A stretch of DNA of 64,000 bases from Conus ventricosus (taxonomy: Eukaryota; Mollusca; Gastropoda; Neogastropoda; Conidae): assembly GCA_018398815.1 (NCBI GenBank), contig CM031596.1:66311442-66375441 (forward strand). The letters are read 5' to 3'. The notes beneath the pieces were generated by a model. That model saw nothing but the letters and a program-made list of their open reading frames with translations. It did not search any database and was not told where the DNA came from. Below, one piece after another: positions 46,128 to 56,718 of the stretch (positions within the stretch are counted from its first letter, which is position 1; each line of letters opens with the position of its first letter). A program made the translations under genes and the position numbers.

Positions 46128-47100
46128 TCATAATAGTCTAGCTACATCAGAACTGGCTAAAGTGGCGGCAAACTCAATTATGCATGAGTCAGTGTAAACT
46201 TGACTCTCATTTTCATATTTGTCAAGATTGATACCTTTCGCCTTATACATTTTAGTTAAAACTGGACAATCTAATAGAAAGTGATGCACAGCGATGAATT
46301 TTCCACAGACACACACAACTTCAGGAGAAAATTTGGTCTTCCATGTGTTCAGCCTTAATTTTGTGATAATCTTAGCAAGATGGCGTGAGCAGCTAGGCAG
46401 TGTGTAGCATTTTTCACAGAAAAAGGTTTTGTAAACGTTGTGTTCCAGGTTGAATAGTATTTCACACTTGGAAGGATGTAATGGCAAATTTTGCACACAT
46501 TCTGAACAGTTTTGTGCACCACGTTTAGCTAGATTATCTGCTATTTCATTCCCTCTGAGACCACAATGTGAAGGAATCCAACAGAAGTCTACGATTATAC
46601 CCTGAGACATAATACAGTGTATCAGGTACCTTATTTCATATAGTAAATCTTTTCTGGCCTTACAATCCCAAGTTTGTAGTGCTTGCAAAACAGACTTGGA
46701 ATCAACACACAACAGCACACTAAAACAGGATATTGGAGTACTATATACACAAAATAAAGCCATTAGTATAGCATACAGTTCTGCAGTGAATATTGAAAAT
46801 CCCTTTCCGAGATGAAAATGTTTTCCTATATTCAGACTTGGAATAACGAAACCAGAACCGCTGTCAACTGTGTCCATAACTGAACCATCAGTATAGATTT
46901 TAAGGTGATTAGGATATGAATTTTCTAGGTGTTCTTTCACATCGTTCACTAGAATGTTAATATTTTCTTTTTTCTTTGAGACCGTATACTCATAATCAAA
47001 ATTTCCACTCAAGTGTTCCCAAGGAGGCATCATTGGAACTGTGGGGAACTCTGGAATCGATGTTAAATCTACATTACACTTAGACATAAGTTCAGCGGTG
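46128..47100 (-). pseudogene. I-type LINE ORF2 C-terminal part (RNase H and tail)
   Basis: One open minus-strand frame from the (CA)n junction at ~47100 to a stop at 46128, about 325 residues of LINE origin. RNase H: LKIYTDGSVMD (~46890), SIFTAELYAILMALF (~46770), VDSKSVLQALQ (~46690), VDFCWIPSHCGLRGNEIADN (~46560). Then TKLRLNTWKTKFSPE and a C-x-C...H-x4-C knuckle (VCVCGKFIAVHHFLLDC). It ends SDVARLL. The frame is intact but lacks the RT. Related to 36056-38089. The first ~50 codons of the frame (to 47246) are CA-repeat translation, not protein. Confidence 0.85.
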
Positions 47101-47102
47101 TG

Positions 47103-47173
<71 letters not shown>

Positions 47174-47182
47174 CGCGCGCGC
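47097..47182 (+). repeat. (TG)n(CG)n microsatellite
   Basis: TG tract ending in (CG)n at 47165-47182, directly at the truncated 5' end of the LINE. Confidence 0.95.
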
Positions 47183-47592
47183 TCAAACATGTGTGTGTGT
47201 GTGTGCATACGCGCACCTGGAGAAGAGCATAGAAGTACCTGATCAAAGGACGTTCTTTTATTTCCTTCTTCCTGTGTTGATTTTGTCTTGTTTTACTAAG
47301 AACACTGATGCAGCCAGAAAGCTTGAAATAGAATCAAAGTGAAATGACTAAAGTTCTTGAAGTGTGCAACGTGGAACTCACTTTTTCCCTTGTGGAAAAG
47401 GGCACTTCGGACTGACATACCCGAATTGACTGCAAAGAATATTTATGACTGTGGTGTTTGTTGAGGTGTTCTGTAAGCTTTTCCTTTGGTATGATTTATG
47501 CTACATGCATTTTGAGTTATATTGCGCAGCCGGTCGGCTCAAACGCCATTCAAGGCAGATACCCTAGTAGTTTGTTTCTTTGTTTGTTTTTT

Positions 47593-47594
<2 letters not shown>

Positions 47595-47624
<30 letters not shown>
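47595..47624 (+). repeat. G30 homopolymer
   Basis: About 29 consecutive G. Length is likely uncertain in any assembly. Similar G tracts at 55784-55806 and 62287-62315 lie inside one repeat family. Confidence 0.9.
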
Positions 47625-47625
<1 letters not shown>

Positions 47626-47675
47626 CCAGTTGTTAAGCATAGTGACTTGAATACCACCAGAATGAAAGATATTTG

Positions 47676-48100
47676 AGGATGGAGGTTCATTGATTAAATG
47701 TTTACCATCGGTGTATTGGAAAAATAGGGTGGAGAATTACGAATTGAATATTGAGGATGGAGGTTCATTGATTAATATTTACCATCGGTGTATTGGAAAA
47801 ATAGGGTGGAGAATTACGAATTGAATATTACCGGTGGGTGTAGGGGAAAAGCATTATGGCTCGGAATAATGACAGTGTCTAGGAAACTGCTTGTGTTTTA
47901 CTGTTTTGCTTTTATGTCATGTTATTTGTCAATACGTAAGAAACATATTGCTTCACACCGAGCGATAGCCAGCAGTGTGTTCAGTGCCGCAAGTGGAATA
48001 GAATTTAAGTTCAGATTCGATAACTTTTATAAGGGACATAATTTATGTAGTTTTGTCGTCTTGTTTTGGAGGCAAAGTAGTTGTACCCCTTGTCTTTCTT
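47676..48100 (+). repeat. Interspersed repeat family C with internal 77-bp duplication
   Basis: TGAGGATGGAGGTTCATTGA through GAATTACGAATTGAATAT is present twice in tandem (47676 and 47753). Downstream, AAACATATTGCTTCACACCG, AAGGGACATAATTTATG and TTTTGTCGTCTTGTTTT match 52080-52460 and 60788-61020. Not coding. Confidence 0.7.
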
Positions 48101-49275
48101 TCTTTCTTTTTTTCTTAAATTAAAACATATCACTCCCCCCCCCCAAAAAAAAAGTTTCTTTTCAGTATCTTTTTGTTTAATAATTTTTTGAAGAAAAAAG
48201 TTTATAATACTTTAATGAATAAAAAATATCTAATCGAACATGTCGAAATATATATTACAATTAAAGATACAAACACGACACTACTTAACAGTAATCGTTT
48301 AGGAATATTTATGCAGCCAGTAAACACAAAACGTATTTTGAGGGGGTGGTAACACTACTTTATACAAAAACAGTTGGAATAAAGTAACAGTTACTTCACA
48401 TTACAATAAATCGGTCTAGGTTACACTACGCGCCTTGTTTGCTACTGCTATCTGTACTACATGTTTCTCTTTCGTCAATGCATTCTTTCAATTTAATTCT
48501 ATACATTCTTAGCTGTTTCCTCTCTTTCATTTCTGATTCTCTCTATGTTTATGTGTCTACTTTGAGCTTGTATTTGTCCCGCACTCTGTGTCAGTACTGC
48601 TTTTAGCGTTTTAGTCTTTGGTCAGTTTCATTCCATTTACTTATTATTAATCATTGTCATACTCTTATTTTTGTTACTAGCAGCATTGGTGAAATTGCTG
48701 TTACGAATGGCATTATTTTCAGGATTTATACGCTATGATGAAATTCGCACACAGTGTCTATTTCTCAGATTTTTTTTTTAATCGATATCATTTTCTACAT
48801 TATTGTTGTATATTCCTTGGCCTGCTTAAAAAAATCTCCCACTATTCCACTTTCTATATAATAATAATTACCATTATTATGGATATTGAAACATTTTTTT
48901 CTACCTCTCCTCGTCCTTCTCCCTCCCTCCCCTCCCCCATTTTTGTTTTGTTTGAAACCGAAACTTCTCCCCTTCAGCTTCTTCCGATTCTCCCAATGTT
49001 GTTGTCTTCGTTATTTTTACCCAAGATCACATCATTTTGCATCGAGATCGAAGAGATTAATTTTGGTTCGTTCTTGGCTTTCATTTATTTGAATGTTATT
49101 GGTCCTGCCTTAAGATGTACAGTGGATTGAAACGCGTTGTGTCTGTTTCATAATTTGTTTGTTTCAATCTTTTGGCACTCTAGTTATTCTACTTTTGTTC
49201 TTATGATTCAAGTTCTACCTACTGTCACCTCACTTTGAAACCAACCTGAATCAAACTGTAATTGCCTTGTCTTTC

Positions 49276-49280
<5 letters not shown>
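48101..49280. other. Intergenic DNA, nothing recognised
   Basis: AT-rich with pyrimidine runs (48890-48945). The frame at 48735-49130 has no domain. Confidence 0.4.

Positions 49281-49349
<69 letters not shown>
49281..49349. repeat. (TA)n microsatellite
   Basis: About 69 bases of TA, directly at the left end of the hammerhead-bearing repeat. Confidence 0.95.
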
Positions 49350-49351
<2 letters not shown>

Positions 49352-50146
49352 ACCCTTGGAGACTATAAGCTTGCTGAAGGCTCATTTTGAGAAGCATTTA
49401 TTTTATTTTTTTCCCCATTCACCCTACTCAAGCACATACTGTTAGTTAGGCAGAATCATCTACCACTGCAGATATGAATGCTTATCTCCCCCTATTTCTT
49501 CAATCTAAGACATAAGAGCAAGCTTTGTTTATAATTCAATATTTCTTGCAGTCATTGCAACACCAAGCTGCTCTGTAAGTTGCTGGAACGGTGCTCGGTA
49601 CTTATCCTTGGAATTTACTAGTTTGTTGTATTTTAGTCCCTTGCGGATTCATTCCAAGAACAGGCCCTCAGCACTTGTGTCTTAAGAGGATATCTTTTTA
49701 TATTTTTTACTTTTCACAAGAAAATGTAGCTTGTTTTGCTCTTTCATCATTTTCTTTTGCTTCTTAGGTGGCACCTTTGGTTGGTTTTTGAAAACTCAAC
49801 AAACATACTACGGTATTGCACACCAGCCTTTTCTGGGATTGCATTCTTCTTAAAACTGAAAAGGCAGAGGAGTCAAATTACTACTTTCCGCGGTCACTGA
49901 GGAGAAACAACAAGGTTTCGAAATATCGATATATGACCAGGAGTTATATGTTAGTGAGTTTCCCTCCCTATTGGAGGATGTCTCCCCTTGGAGACTATAA
50001 GCTTGCTGAAGGCTCATTTTGAGAAGCATTTATTTTATTTTTTTCCCATTCACCCCACTCAAGCACATCTACCACTGCAAATATGAATGCTTATCTCCCC
50101 CTATTTCTTCAATCTAAGACATAAGAGCAAGCTTTGTTTATAATTC
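49350..50146 (+). mobile_element. Retrozyme-like tandem repeat (1.26 units of 632 bp) with hammerhead ribozyme
   Basis: CTTGGAGACTATAAGCTTGC occurs at 49355 and again at 49987, and the sequence after each continues alike to TAAGAGCAAGCTTTGTTTAT. So 49350-50146 is a tandem partial dimer with a 632-bp period. A complete hammerhead lies at 49892-49938. No protein domain is seen. Flanked by TA tracts on both sides. Copies at 59082-59655 (minus) and 59668-60556 (plus). This matches the layout of retrozymes, non-coding circular-RNA retroelements, but a Penelope-type origin is also possible. Confidence 0.7.
49892..49938 (+). ncRNA. Type I hammerhead ribozyme (all helices pair)
   Basis: Helix I: GGTCA (49892-49896) with TGACC (49934-49938). 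Core CTGAGGA (49897-49903; the seventh-position base is free in the consensus CUGANGA). Helix II: GAAAC (49904-49908) with GTTTC (49915-49919), loop AACAAG. Core GAA plus A15.1 (49920-49923). Helix III: ATA with TAT (49923-49925, 49930-49932), loop TCGA. The cleavage-site nucleotide is A at 49933, after U16.1, an allowed NUH site. Helices II and III are closed by loops and I is open, so type I. The very short helix III suggests it works as a dimer or in a tandem transcript. Confidence 0.8.
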
Positions 50147-50179
<33 letters not shown>

Positions 50180-50180
50180 T
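50147..50180. repeat. (TA)n(TG)n microsatellite
   Basis: TA then TG, directly at the right end of the hammerhead-bearing repeat. Confidence 0.9.
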
Positions 50181-51235
50181 TGAACAGTCCTCAGTTCACG
50201 GCCCTTGCTTGCCTCACAGACACACATAAATCACAATATGAACAATCGCAGTAACAATCACAACAATAACAATATAGATTGCCTGTTGTCCAGTTCTGTT
50301 CTTACACCCATGCCGGCTTTCGCCAGTTCATTCATTTTCTACCAAGTGTTGTAAACCATTCGCGCTAGAATAATCATGTTTAAAACCCTAAGAGTGCCTT
50401 TAAGCCGTCAGCTGACGCCGAAGTAAAAATGCTTTCCCAGTGCCTGTGGGCCGTCCACTGACGTCATGCATTTTTCTTGAATTTTCATTCGTTACTATTT
50501 CTATTAACGGGCTTAAATAGAGCGTGCGTGTATGTCTGTAGAATTAAAATGATATGCAAATGACCACACGTGAGGGGAAAGCCCATTTATTCTCATCACT
50601 GACTGGATGACCAGCCAGCACTTTGTCTCGCTTGCAAAGATGAAATTACACTAGTATGAACATGCAAAAATAAAATGTACTATCCACCCCCACCACCACG
50701 GTCTGTAATACTCTCCAAAAACACCAAGTCACTCATTACTCACTTCGTGTACCTGTTAAAGCTATTTCTGTCTTCTCTTCTCCTTCTTTTACTGTTTTCG
50801 TCTTCATCATCAATCTATTCTCCACTTAACCTATCTATTATCCCTTTTCCCACTCTGATTTTCTTTGCAAGTACAGGAAATAGTTCTTTGACATATTTTT
50901 TTTTCTTCCATTCTTTTTTCAGTAGTAGGCCTACTTTCAGCTTTTTACTCATAAATCAGTTTCGTTCATTTCCATTTCCTTACCACTATCATTATTACTA
51001 TTGTCATTATTAATCTTATCAGTATTAGTAGTAGTGATAAAGTAGTAGTAGTAGTGATAAAGTTATTATTATTGTTCTTATTAATATTATCATGATTATC
51101 ATTATCATCAACATCATCATTTTTACTGTCTATGCTTTATGATGAACTTGATTCCTTTTGTATATTCTAATCTTATATTAGTTTGTATATTTCTTATGAT
51201 TTGTCGTACAGTTTTCCCCATTTCCTACTTCATTA
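50181..51235 (+). repeat. Intergenic DNA including repeat family D (50672-50830)
   Basis: From 50672, ATGTACTATCCACCCCCACC, CACTCATTACTCACTTCGTG and TATTTCTGTCTTCTCTTCTC match 63342-63500. The rest is unique; short TAG/ATT trinucleotide runs at 51030-51120. Confidence 0.55.
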
Positions 51236-51239
51236 TCAT

Positions 51240-51560
51240 CCATCCATATGGGTGACAGCGGGTCTAGCCTGTGTCACCAGGAGATAGCTCTTGGAGATGT
51301 GGGGCGATCGGTGATGGAGCGCTGCCTGACTACGAATACTGTGGCCCGGGATACCATATTCTGAGCCAGGCAGGCATGGGGGCACTTCTTATGGGATTGA
51401 GCTGAAAATTTGCCCTCTCAGCCATAGTCTGCATGGCCCACCAAATTCTAGGGACTCGTGCAGCGCTCCAGCGACTTTAAAACTGCTCCCTCTTTGAGGC
51501 AGCCTCACGCGGCACAGGACCATCGCCGCCCGAGCACGTAGAAGACAAGCTGGTGGACCT
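51240..51560 (-). repeat. Unclassified interspersed repeat, inverted copy
   Basis: On the minus strand it reads GATGGTCCTGTGCCGCGTGA, AAGTCGCTGGAGCGCTGCAC, GTCAGGCAGCGCTCCATCAC-CGATCG and GGTGACACAGGC, matching parts of 44640-44720 and 45370-45440 and, in opposite orientation, 51840-51930. Two copies here therefore face each other around 51560-51800. Confidence 0.6.
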
Positions 51561-51799
51561 GAAGACAGCCTTTTGGTTGGGAAAAAGAAGCCAAATAGGC
51601 CTACACCGATGCCCATGGTCGGCCAACCAACAGCCGAATTTGAACTAAAGTTCATAAGGAATCAGAGCTTGGAGAGAGACATGCCCACTACTGCCAGCGA
51701 CAACAGTTGCCACAGAATATGCAGACCTATGTCTGTGAGTGTACTTTGTCCTTAAGGTCCACAGGCCAATAGGACGTGAATCTCACTTACTGACTGACA

Positions 51800-52065
51800 G
51801 AGGCACCCACCGCGTCCCCACCAAAAGTATGGTTTCCCAGGCCATGGTAATCGTATTCAGGCGGCTCCAACGCCGATCGCCCCGCATCTTTAAAGGAGAC
51901 GTCCACTGGCGACACGTCATGCCGCCGGACCCGTTGTCACCCACATGCTTGGAAGATTGGTTGTTGCGCCGCCTGACTCTTACCTGTGCTCCTCAAAGGA
52001 GATCTGCCGCCTCTCCCTTTCTGTTCGATGCTATGCCACCTCGCAGGGAACGTGAACACTGCCCA
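51800..52065 (+). repeat. Unclassified interspersed repeat, direct copy
   Basis: Second copy of 45315-45572. Blocks: CCCCACCAAAAGTATGGTTT, CCAGGCCATGGTAATCG, GGAGATCTGCCGCCTCTCCC and GCCACCTCGCAGGGAACG. Confidence 0.65.
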
Positions 52066-52077
52066 AATCAAGCACAT

Positions 52078-52465
52078 TGAGGATGGAAGTTCATGGATTA
52101 AATGCATACAACCGATGTCTTGAAAAAAAAACAGTGTGGAAGAGGACTAACATTTGAATATTACCAGTGTGTAGAGGGAAAAGTAGGCCTACTATGGCTC
52201 GGAATGTTGACAGTATCTGTAAAACTGCTTGTGTTTTGTCATTTCTTTTTCAAGTCATTTTATTTGTTCATATGTATGAAACATATTGCTCCACACCGAC
52301 AGATACCCAGCAGCGTATTTGAACTGTATGTTGCCAAGGTTCACCGTCTCGATTGTGTTCTGTAAGGGACATAATTCATGCAGTTTTGTCATCTTGTTTT
52401 CCGAGTCAAGTAGTTATAACTCTTGTTTTTGGACTTTTAGTAAAAATTATGCGTCACATATGTCT
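52078..52465 (+). repeat. Interspersed repeat family C
   Basis: GAGGATGGAAGTTCATGGAT, TATGGCTCGGAATGTTGACA, AAACATATTGCTCCACACCG and AAGGGACATAATTCATGCAG align with 47676-48100 and 60788-61020. In two of three sites the family lies just beyond a repeat of the 45315/51800 type or a TE end. Confidence 0.65.
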
Positions 52466-52689
52466 TTTTGCATGTATATTTGTGTTCAATAATGTTGCAC
52501 TAAAAATGCTGTTAAAAAAAATACACACACAAAAAACCAATAGTAGAAAGAAACTCGTGGAGAGCGTGGCAGCAGAGAGGTCCTCAGAAGAGAAGCCCCC
52601 TTCAAGCAAGTGTTTCGGCCCTTATCTCCTGACACTCTAGGGGGGTTGGGCCACACCCGGTTCATGACTCCGGATGTCCCTCTGCTGCC

Positions 52690-52812
52690 CCTTTTTTTTT
52701 TCCCCATCTTGGGTCGAGCCATGGCTGGGATTCGAACCCATGACCCTTGGACATGCTCATTTTCTACTTAATGACTCGCGCTTTAACCACTGAGCCACAG
52801 GGACACCTGATA
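52690..52812 (-). mobile_element. tRNA-like block in the LINE 3' UTR
   Basis: Minus strand: GTCCCTGTGGCTCAGTGGTT-AAAGCG (A box) and CATGGGTTCGAATCCCAGCC (B box) 45 bases on. It is followed by CATGGCTCGACCCAAGATGG and a T/A-rich stretch. The copy at 35830-35860 keeps GTCCCTGGCTGGTTAAGCGC without the B box. It is either an inserted SINE, partly deleted in the other copy, or a part of the LINE's 3' end. Confidence 0.6.
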
Positions 52813-52824
52813 TTTGTAGGGAAA

Positions 52825-53474
52825 TTAAGCCTTATGAAGTTCACTTTTGTTCCTCCTTGACCAGATCCAGCTTGAACACCTCTCTGCCGCTTCTGCCATT
52901 GCTTTCAGGGCTCTGGTTTTTTCCTTCCCTGCAACTGAGAGCTGTTTCATGAGGCTGTATGCAGACGTTCCTACAAATCCCCTAGCTCCAATTTCTGCAG
53001 TGAGGACTTTGACCTGATAGCCTTCTCTCCTCAGGCTGTTTGCCAGATCAGCATACTTTTCAGTCTTGTAGATTTGAGCTGCCTCCATTCTGTTCTCATA
53101 TGGCACCGTGAGCTCGATCATGATCAGCTGCTTGGTTGACTTAGAGTGGACTACTATGTCTGGTCTCATGCCACTCTTGCTGATGATCTCTGGGTGACTC
53201 TTCCATTCTGGGAGGTCTGCAGTGCACTCCCAGTCATCTGCCCATCCAGCAGACTCTGCCTGCATGTTTCGAGTGGCACTGTTGTTCTTGGCCATGATTT
53301 GCTGCCTCCTGCCGTGAAGAATGTTGCGGGTGCTTTTGGAGTCCTGATTCTCCCTTTTGTGGTGTTGGTACTAGCCCAGACTACTTGTACAATTTCTTTG
53401 AGCACTTGGTTGTGCCTCCATGTGTACCTTCCTTGAGCCAGGGCTACTTTACATGAGCTTAGAACATGCTCCAC
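52825..53474 (-). pseudogene. Zinc knuckle and restriction-like endonuclease of the RLE-type LINE
   Basis: Continues the preceding frame after a frameshift: HVLSSCKVALAQGRYTWRHN (completing the CCHC knuckle), then after a second frameshift (~53295) WECTADLPEWKSHPEIISKS, MRPDIVVHSKSTKQLIMIEL and TVPYENRMEAAQIYKTEKYA. RPD, then E(L) and the downstream K fit the PD-(D/E)xK nuclease of R2-type elements, which nicks target DNA to prime reverse transcription. It ends SSWIWSRRNKSELHKA-stop at 52825. Confidence 0.85.
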
Positions 53475-55522
53475 TGTTTGTTTTTTTATGGCAGAGGGGG
53501 CATGCAGGATCGTCTGTTTTACCCCACTTCACCAGGTTTGCATTTGAGGGCAGAAGGTCATATGCAGATCTGAGAATGAAGCTGATCCTGAGAGGGGCCA
53601 TGTGCCAAATGTCATTCCAAGTTAGACTTCTTTGGAGTGCATTCTCCCACGTTGTCCATTGCCCTTGCTGGCTCTGCTGGACTGCTTTTTGGAGTCTTTT
53701 TTGGTCTTCTTCTTTTCTCATCTCCTGAATCATCATGTCTCTTTTGGCTTTTCCTTTGGCCTTTGACCACCATTCAGTTTTGGTCACCCCCAGTCCTTGT
53801 CTGTTGGTCTGTGTGTGTCCTGTTATTTCTCTGATCTTGAGACTTTCTTTTGCAGAATCCATCGCCTCTTGAACTTTCCATTTTCTGCCTGTCTTCAGCT
53901 GGGGCTTGATTGCTTCTACCACCTTGTCTCCTGAGTCCTCCAGCATGCTTTGAAGTCTGATCTTCCCTGCTTTGTATTCCTCCAGGATGGATTTTAGTGG
54001 TAGTTTGAGCTTTGCTTGGCGACAGTACAGCGCGATGTCAGTCAGACAGGGTGGGACACCAAGCCATTTCCTTGTGAACTTGTTGATTTTGGCTTCCATT
54101 GCCTCCACTGTGCCGGTGCAGATGTCGTATATCATCAGAGGCCATAGGAGCTTTGGTATCAGCATGAACTGCAGACACCAGACCTTGTATTTGCCAGGGA
54201 GCCCACATTGGTCAATGGTCTCCAAGCCTTCTTCCGCCATCTGCTTGGTTTCTTTTGCTCTTTGTGTGTCTTTCAGCGTATCATCATACCATCTTCCAAG
54301 GCTCTTGACTGGTTCTTCTGTGACTGTTGGAATGGCCTGGTTGGCAACACTGAAGACCACAGATTCGGCCACTTTTCCTTTCCTCAGTGAGAGACTCCGT
54401 GATTTCTTTGGCTTGAACTTCATTCTGGATGAGGCAACTATGTCGTCCAGCCTCTCCAGCACATGACGTGTCTCGTCTTCTCTGGATGAAATCACTGTAG
54501 TGTCATCCATGAAGGCCTTGAGAGGAGGCATCTTGTATCCATCGCCAAGGTCTGTTTGTCTCGCGTTGTTTGTTGCTGCTTTCAAGATGAGTTCCATTGC
54601 CAGCACGAACAGTATCGGGGAAATTGCACAGCCCATTGCAATGCCCACTTCCAAGTTGATCCAATCAGTTGTGTACTCCTTGGTAGAGAACCGCATTGAG
54701 AAGCCATTGAAGTACTTCTTGAGCATGTCGCGGATGTTCTTTGGCACATGGTACATCTCAAGAGCCAACTGTATCATCTCATGGGGCACAGATCCATATG
54801 CGTTTGCCAGATCAAGCCACACTACGTCCAGGTCTCTCTTTTCTGTTTTTGCTTTTTGGATTGCGTCCCAGATCATTGTGGCGTGTTCTACACAGCCAGC
54901 CACGCCTGGGATGCCACCTTTCTGGACTGACACATCCAAGTACTTGTTTTCCATCAGGTACTTGGTCAGCCTTGCTGCCATGACAGAGAAGAAGATTTTC
55001 CCTTCGACGTTCAGTAGTGATATTGGCCTGAACTGGCTGATGTCACTTGAGTTTTGCTCTTTGGGGATGTACACACCATCTGCCGTCATCCACTGGCCGC
55101 TGATCTTCTGGTTTCTCCAAGCCGATCGCAGCAGCCTGTGGAGCCACTCCAGCACCTTGGGACATTTCTTGTAAAGCTGGTAAGGTATTCCGTTTGGCCC
55201 TGGTGATGATTTGGCTCTGGCTTTGTCGACCACCTTCTTGATTTCCGCCAACGTTGGAGGCTTGCCATTGAACTGTTCCTCAGGGTTGGTTGGCCACACC
55301 AGATCTTGAATGTCGAGTGGTGCTTTGCTCTGTGAGTCAGAGTATGTTTTCCTCAGATGCTGCTCAAGAACTCCTTTGTCCACACTTAGGGTCCCAGATT
55401 TTGGCTGCTCAAACAGTGTTCTGGCAAACTGGAAGGGGTCTCTGAAGAAGCGCTCTTGTGTCTTCTTCTTTTTGCTCTTCCTCTTCCTCGCAGATTCCGC
55501 TTTGCTGAGGGCGCTGTGTTTT
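53449..55522 (-). pseudogene. RT-coding part of the RLE-type LINE
   Basis: Open for about 690 codons from the truncated 5' end. A basic N-terminal stretch (SARKRKSKKKKTQERFF) is followed by FARTLFEQPKSG. RT motifs: AKSSPGPNGIPYQLYKKCPK (~55200), ISQFRPISLLNVEGKIF (~55030), VVWLDLANAYGSVPHEMI (~54800), GIAMGCAISPILFVLAMELI (~54620) and the catalytic box FMDD (~54510; FM replaces YA). LGRWYDDTLKD and KFTRKWLGVP mark the thumb. It ends in a CPLCHKK knuckle, where a frameshift (~53490) breaks it from the endonuclease. A remarkably long intact frame for this window, suggesting a fairly recent insertion. Confidence 0.9.
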
Positions 55523-55527
55523 TCTTA

Positions 55528-55545
55528 TATATATATATATATATA
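55528..55545. repeat. Short (TA)n
   Basis: 18 bases of TA separating the truncated LINE from repeat family E. Confidence 0.9.
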
Positions 55546-56281
55546 ATCGGAAATGAAATGAGGCAGGGAACAGCAAACAGTAAACAAGTGGGGTGTTTTG
55601 CTCCCATAAGAAAACCTAACACAGAGTAACTTCTATTCAAGACTGGCACAGCCTTTTAAACTTGAATAAAGTCAGACAAATACATAGACGAACAATCTAA
55701 TAGTGGGGGAAAAAACAAGCGCAGGCCAACAACTGAACTTTCTTCATAGTAATGACTTGGCAAAGATTTGGACTTAAGGAGACGGGGGGGGGGGGGGGGG
55801 GGGGGGTGAGTTTGAAGATGGAGAAACTGGGAACATGAAATAAGAAAATATGTCACAGATATGAAAACTCTTCACTAGCTGCATAAGGGAACCATCGCAA
55901 TCCCTTTTGAAGGCAGATATATTTGTGTTGCCTGCTCCGAGGCCTTTCGTCCGCTGGGTCGGAACTCATCAGGGAGACACGGCTGGTTGTATCTGCGCTC
56001 CTGGCGTCAAATAGAGACACACCACAGTCCATAATACTGTGGTGTTCTCACCACCAAGGGTGCAAAAAAGAATCCAATAGCACCCCCAAAGCAGCCAGCG
56101 AAGAGTAGTAAATGAAACCAAACGAAAGTGTGGCCTGCGCTTGTTTTTCCCCCCACTATTAGATTGTTCGTCTATGTATTTGTCTGACTTTATTCAAGTT
56201 TAAAAGGCTGTGCCAGTCTTGAATAGAAGGTGCTCTCTGTTAGGTTTTCTTATGGGAGGAAAACATACCCCACTTGTTTAC

Positions 56282-56283
<2 letters not shown>
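55546..56283 (-). repeat. Repeat family E with inverted outer arms and hammerhead-like core
   Basis: 55556-55712 is repeated inverted at 56140-56283 (AAGACTGGCACAGCCTTTTA, ACGAACAATCTAATAGTGGG). Between them, minus strand ~55957-55985 reads CTGATGA, GTTCCG...CGGAC, GAAA, the order of a hammerhead core, though no complete helix I or III was found. Other copies: 56940-57260 (+), 61445-62010 (-), 62178-62610 (-). G tract at 55784-55806. Confidence 0.65.
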
Positions 56284-56364
<81 letters not shown>

Positions 56365-56371
56365 GTATATA

Positions 56372-56429
<58 letters not shown>
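56284..56429. repeat. (TA)n with short TATG interruption
   Basis: About 145 bases of TA-type repeat. Confidence 0.95.
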
Positions 56430-56432
<3 letters not shown>

Positions 56433-56622
56433 AATAATATTAAAAAGGAATATTAAAATATGAGTTTTAATATTCCTTTTTAATATCATTAACAAATGTT
56501 GCTCCCCAAGGGGTCGAGCACTTTTAAAGTCATTTTAGGGAGTTTTAATATTCCTTTTTAATATTATTAACAAATATTGCTCCCCAAGGGATCGAGCACT
56601 TTTAAAGTCATTTTAGGCTTTT
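56430..56622. repeat. Hairpin 1 plus two 78-bp units with a conserved stem block
   Basis: A 29-bp inverted repeat with one mismatch (56430-56458 with 56465-56493) forms a hairpin starting GTTAATAATATT. It is followed by GTTGCTCCCCAAGGGG-TCGAGC, itself able to form a GCTC/GAGC + CCC/GGG stem, then ACTTTTAAAGTCATTTTAGG. The right arm and block are then duplicated in tandem (56462-56540, 56541-56619). Not coding. Confidence 0.8.
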
Positions 56623-56630
56623 TAATTATA

Positions 56631-56634
<4 letters not shown>

Positions 56635-56713
<79 letters not shown>

Positions 56714-56718
56714 ATATA
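56635..56718. repeat. (TA)n
   Basis: TA tract with TAATAT interruptions. Confidence 0.95.

Larger units (their letters stand above)
52540..55526 (-). mobile_element. R2/R4-superclade LINE with restriction-like endonuclease, 5'-truncated
   Basis: It starts on the minus strand at ~55526 next to a (TA)n tract (55528-55545) and ends at ~52540. Order: RT, CCHC knuckle, PD-(D/E)xK-type endonuclease, 3' UTR. The endonuclease after the RT, with no APE domain, places it in the R2/NeSL/R4/Hero group. The 3' UTR contains a tRNA-like block (52690-52812). A truncated copy lies at 35717-36055. Confidence 0.85.

Noticed and set aside
55923..56108. Short frame (LLRGLSSAGSE...SIILWCSHHQG), repeated at 61792 and 62424
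   Set aside because: It recurs only because repeat family E is conserved at the DNA level; the copies differ by frame-neutral and frame-breaking changes alike, and no domain is recognisable.
56210..56495. Tyr-Ile repeat frames (also 9067-9384)
   Set aside because: Translations of (TA)n tracts.
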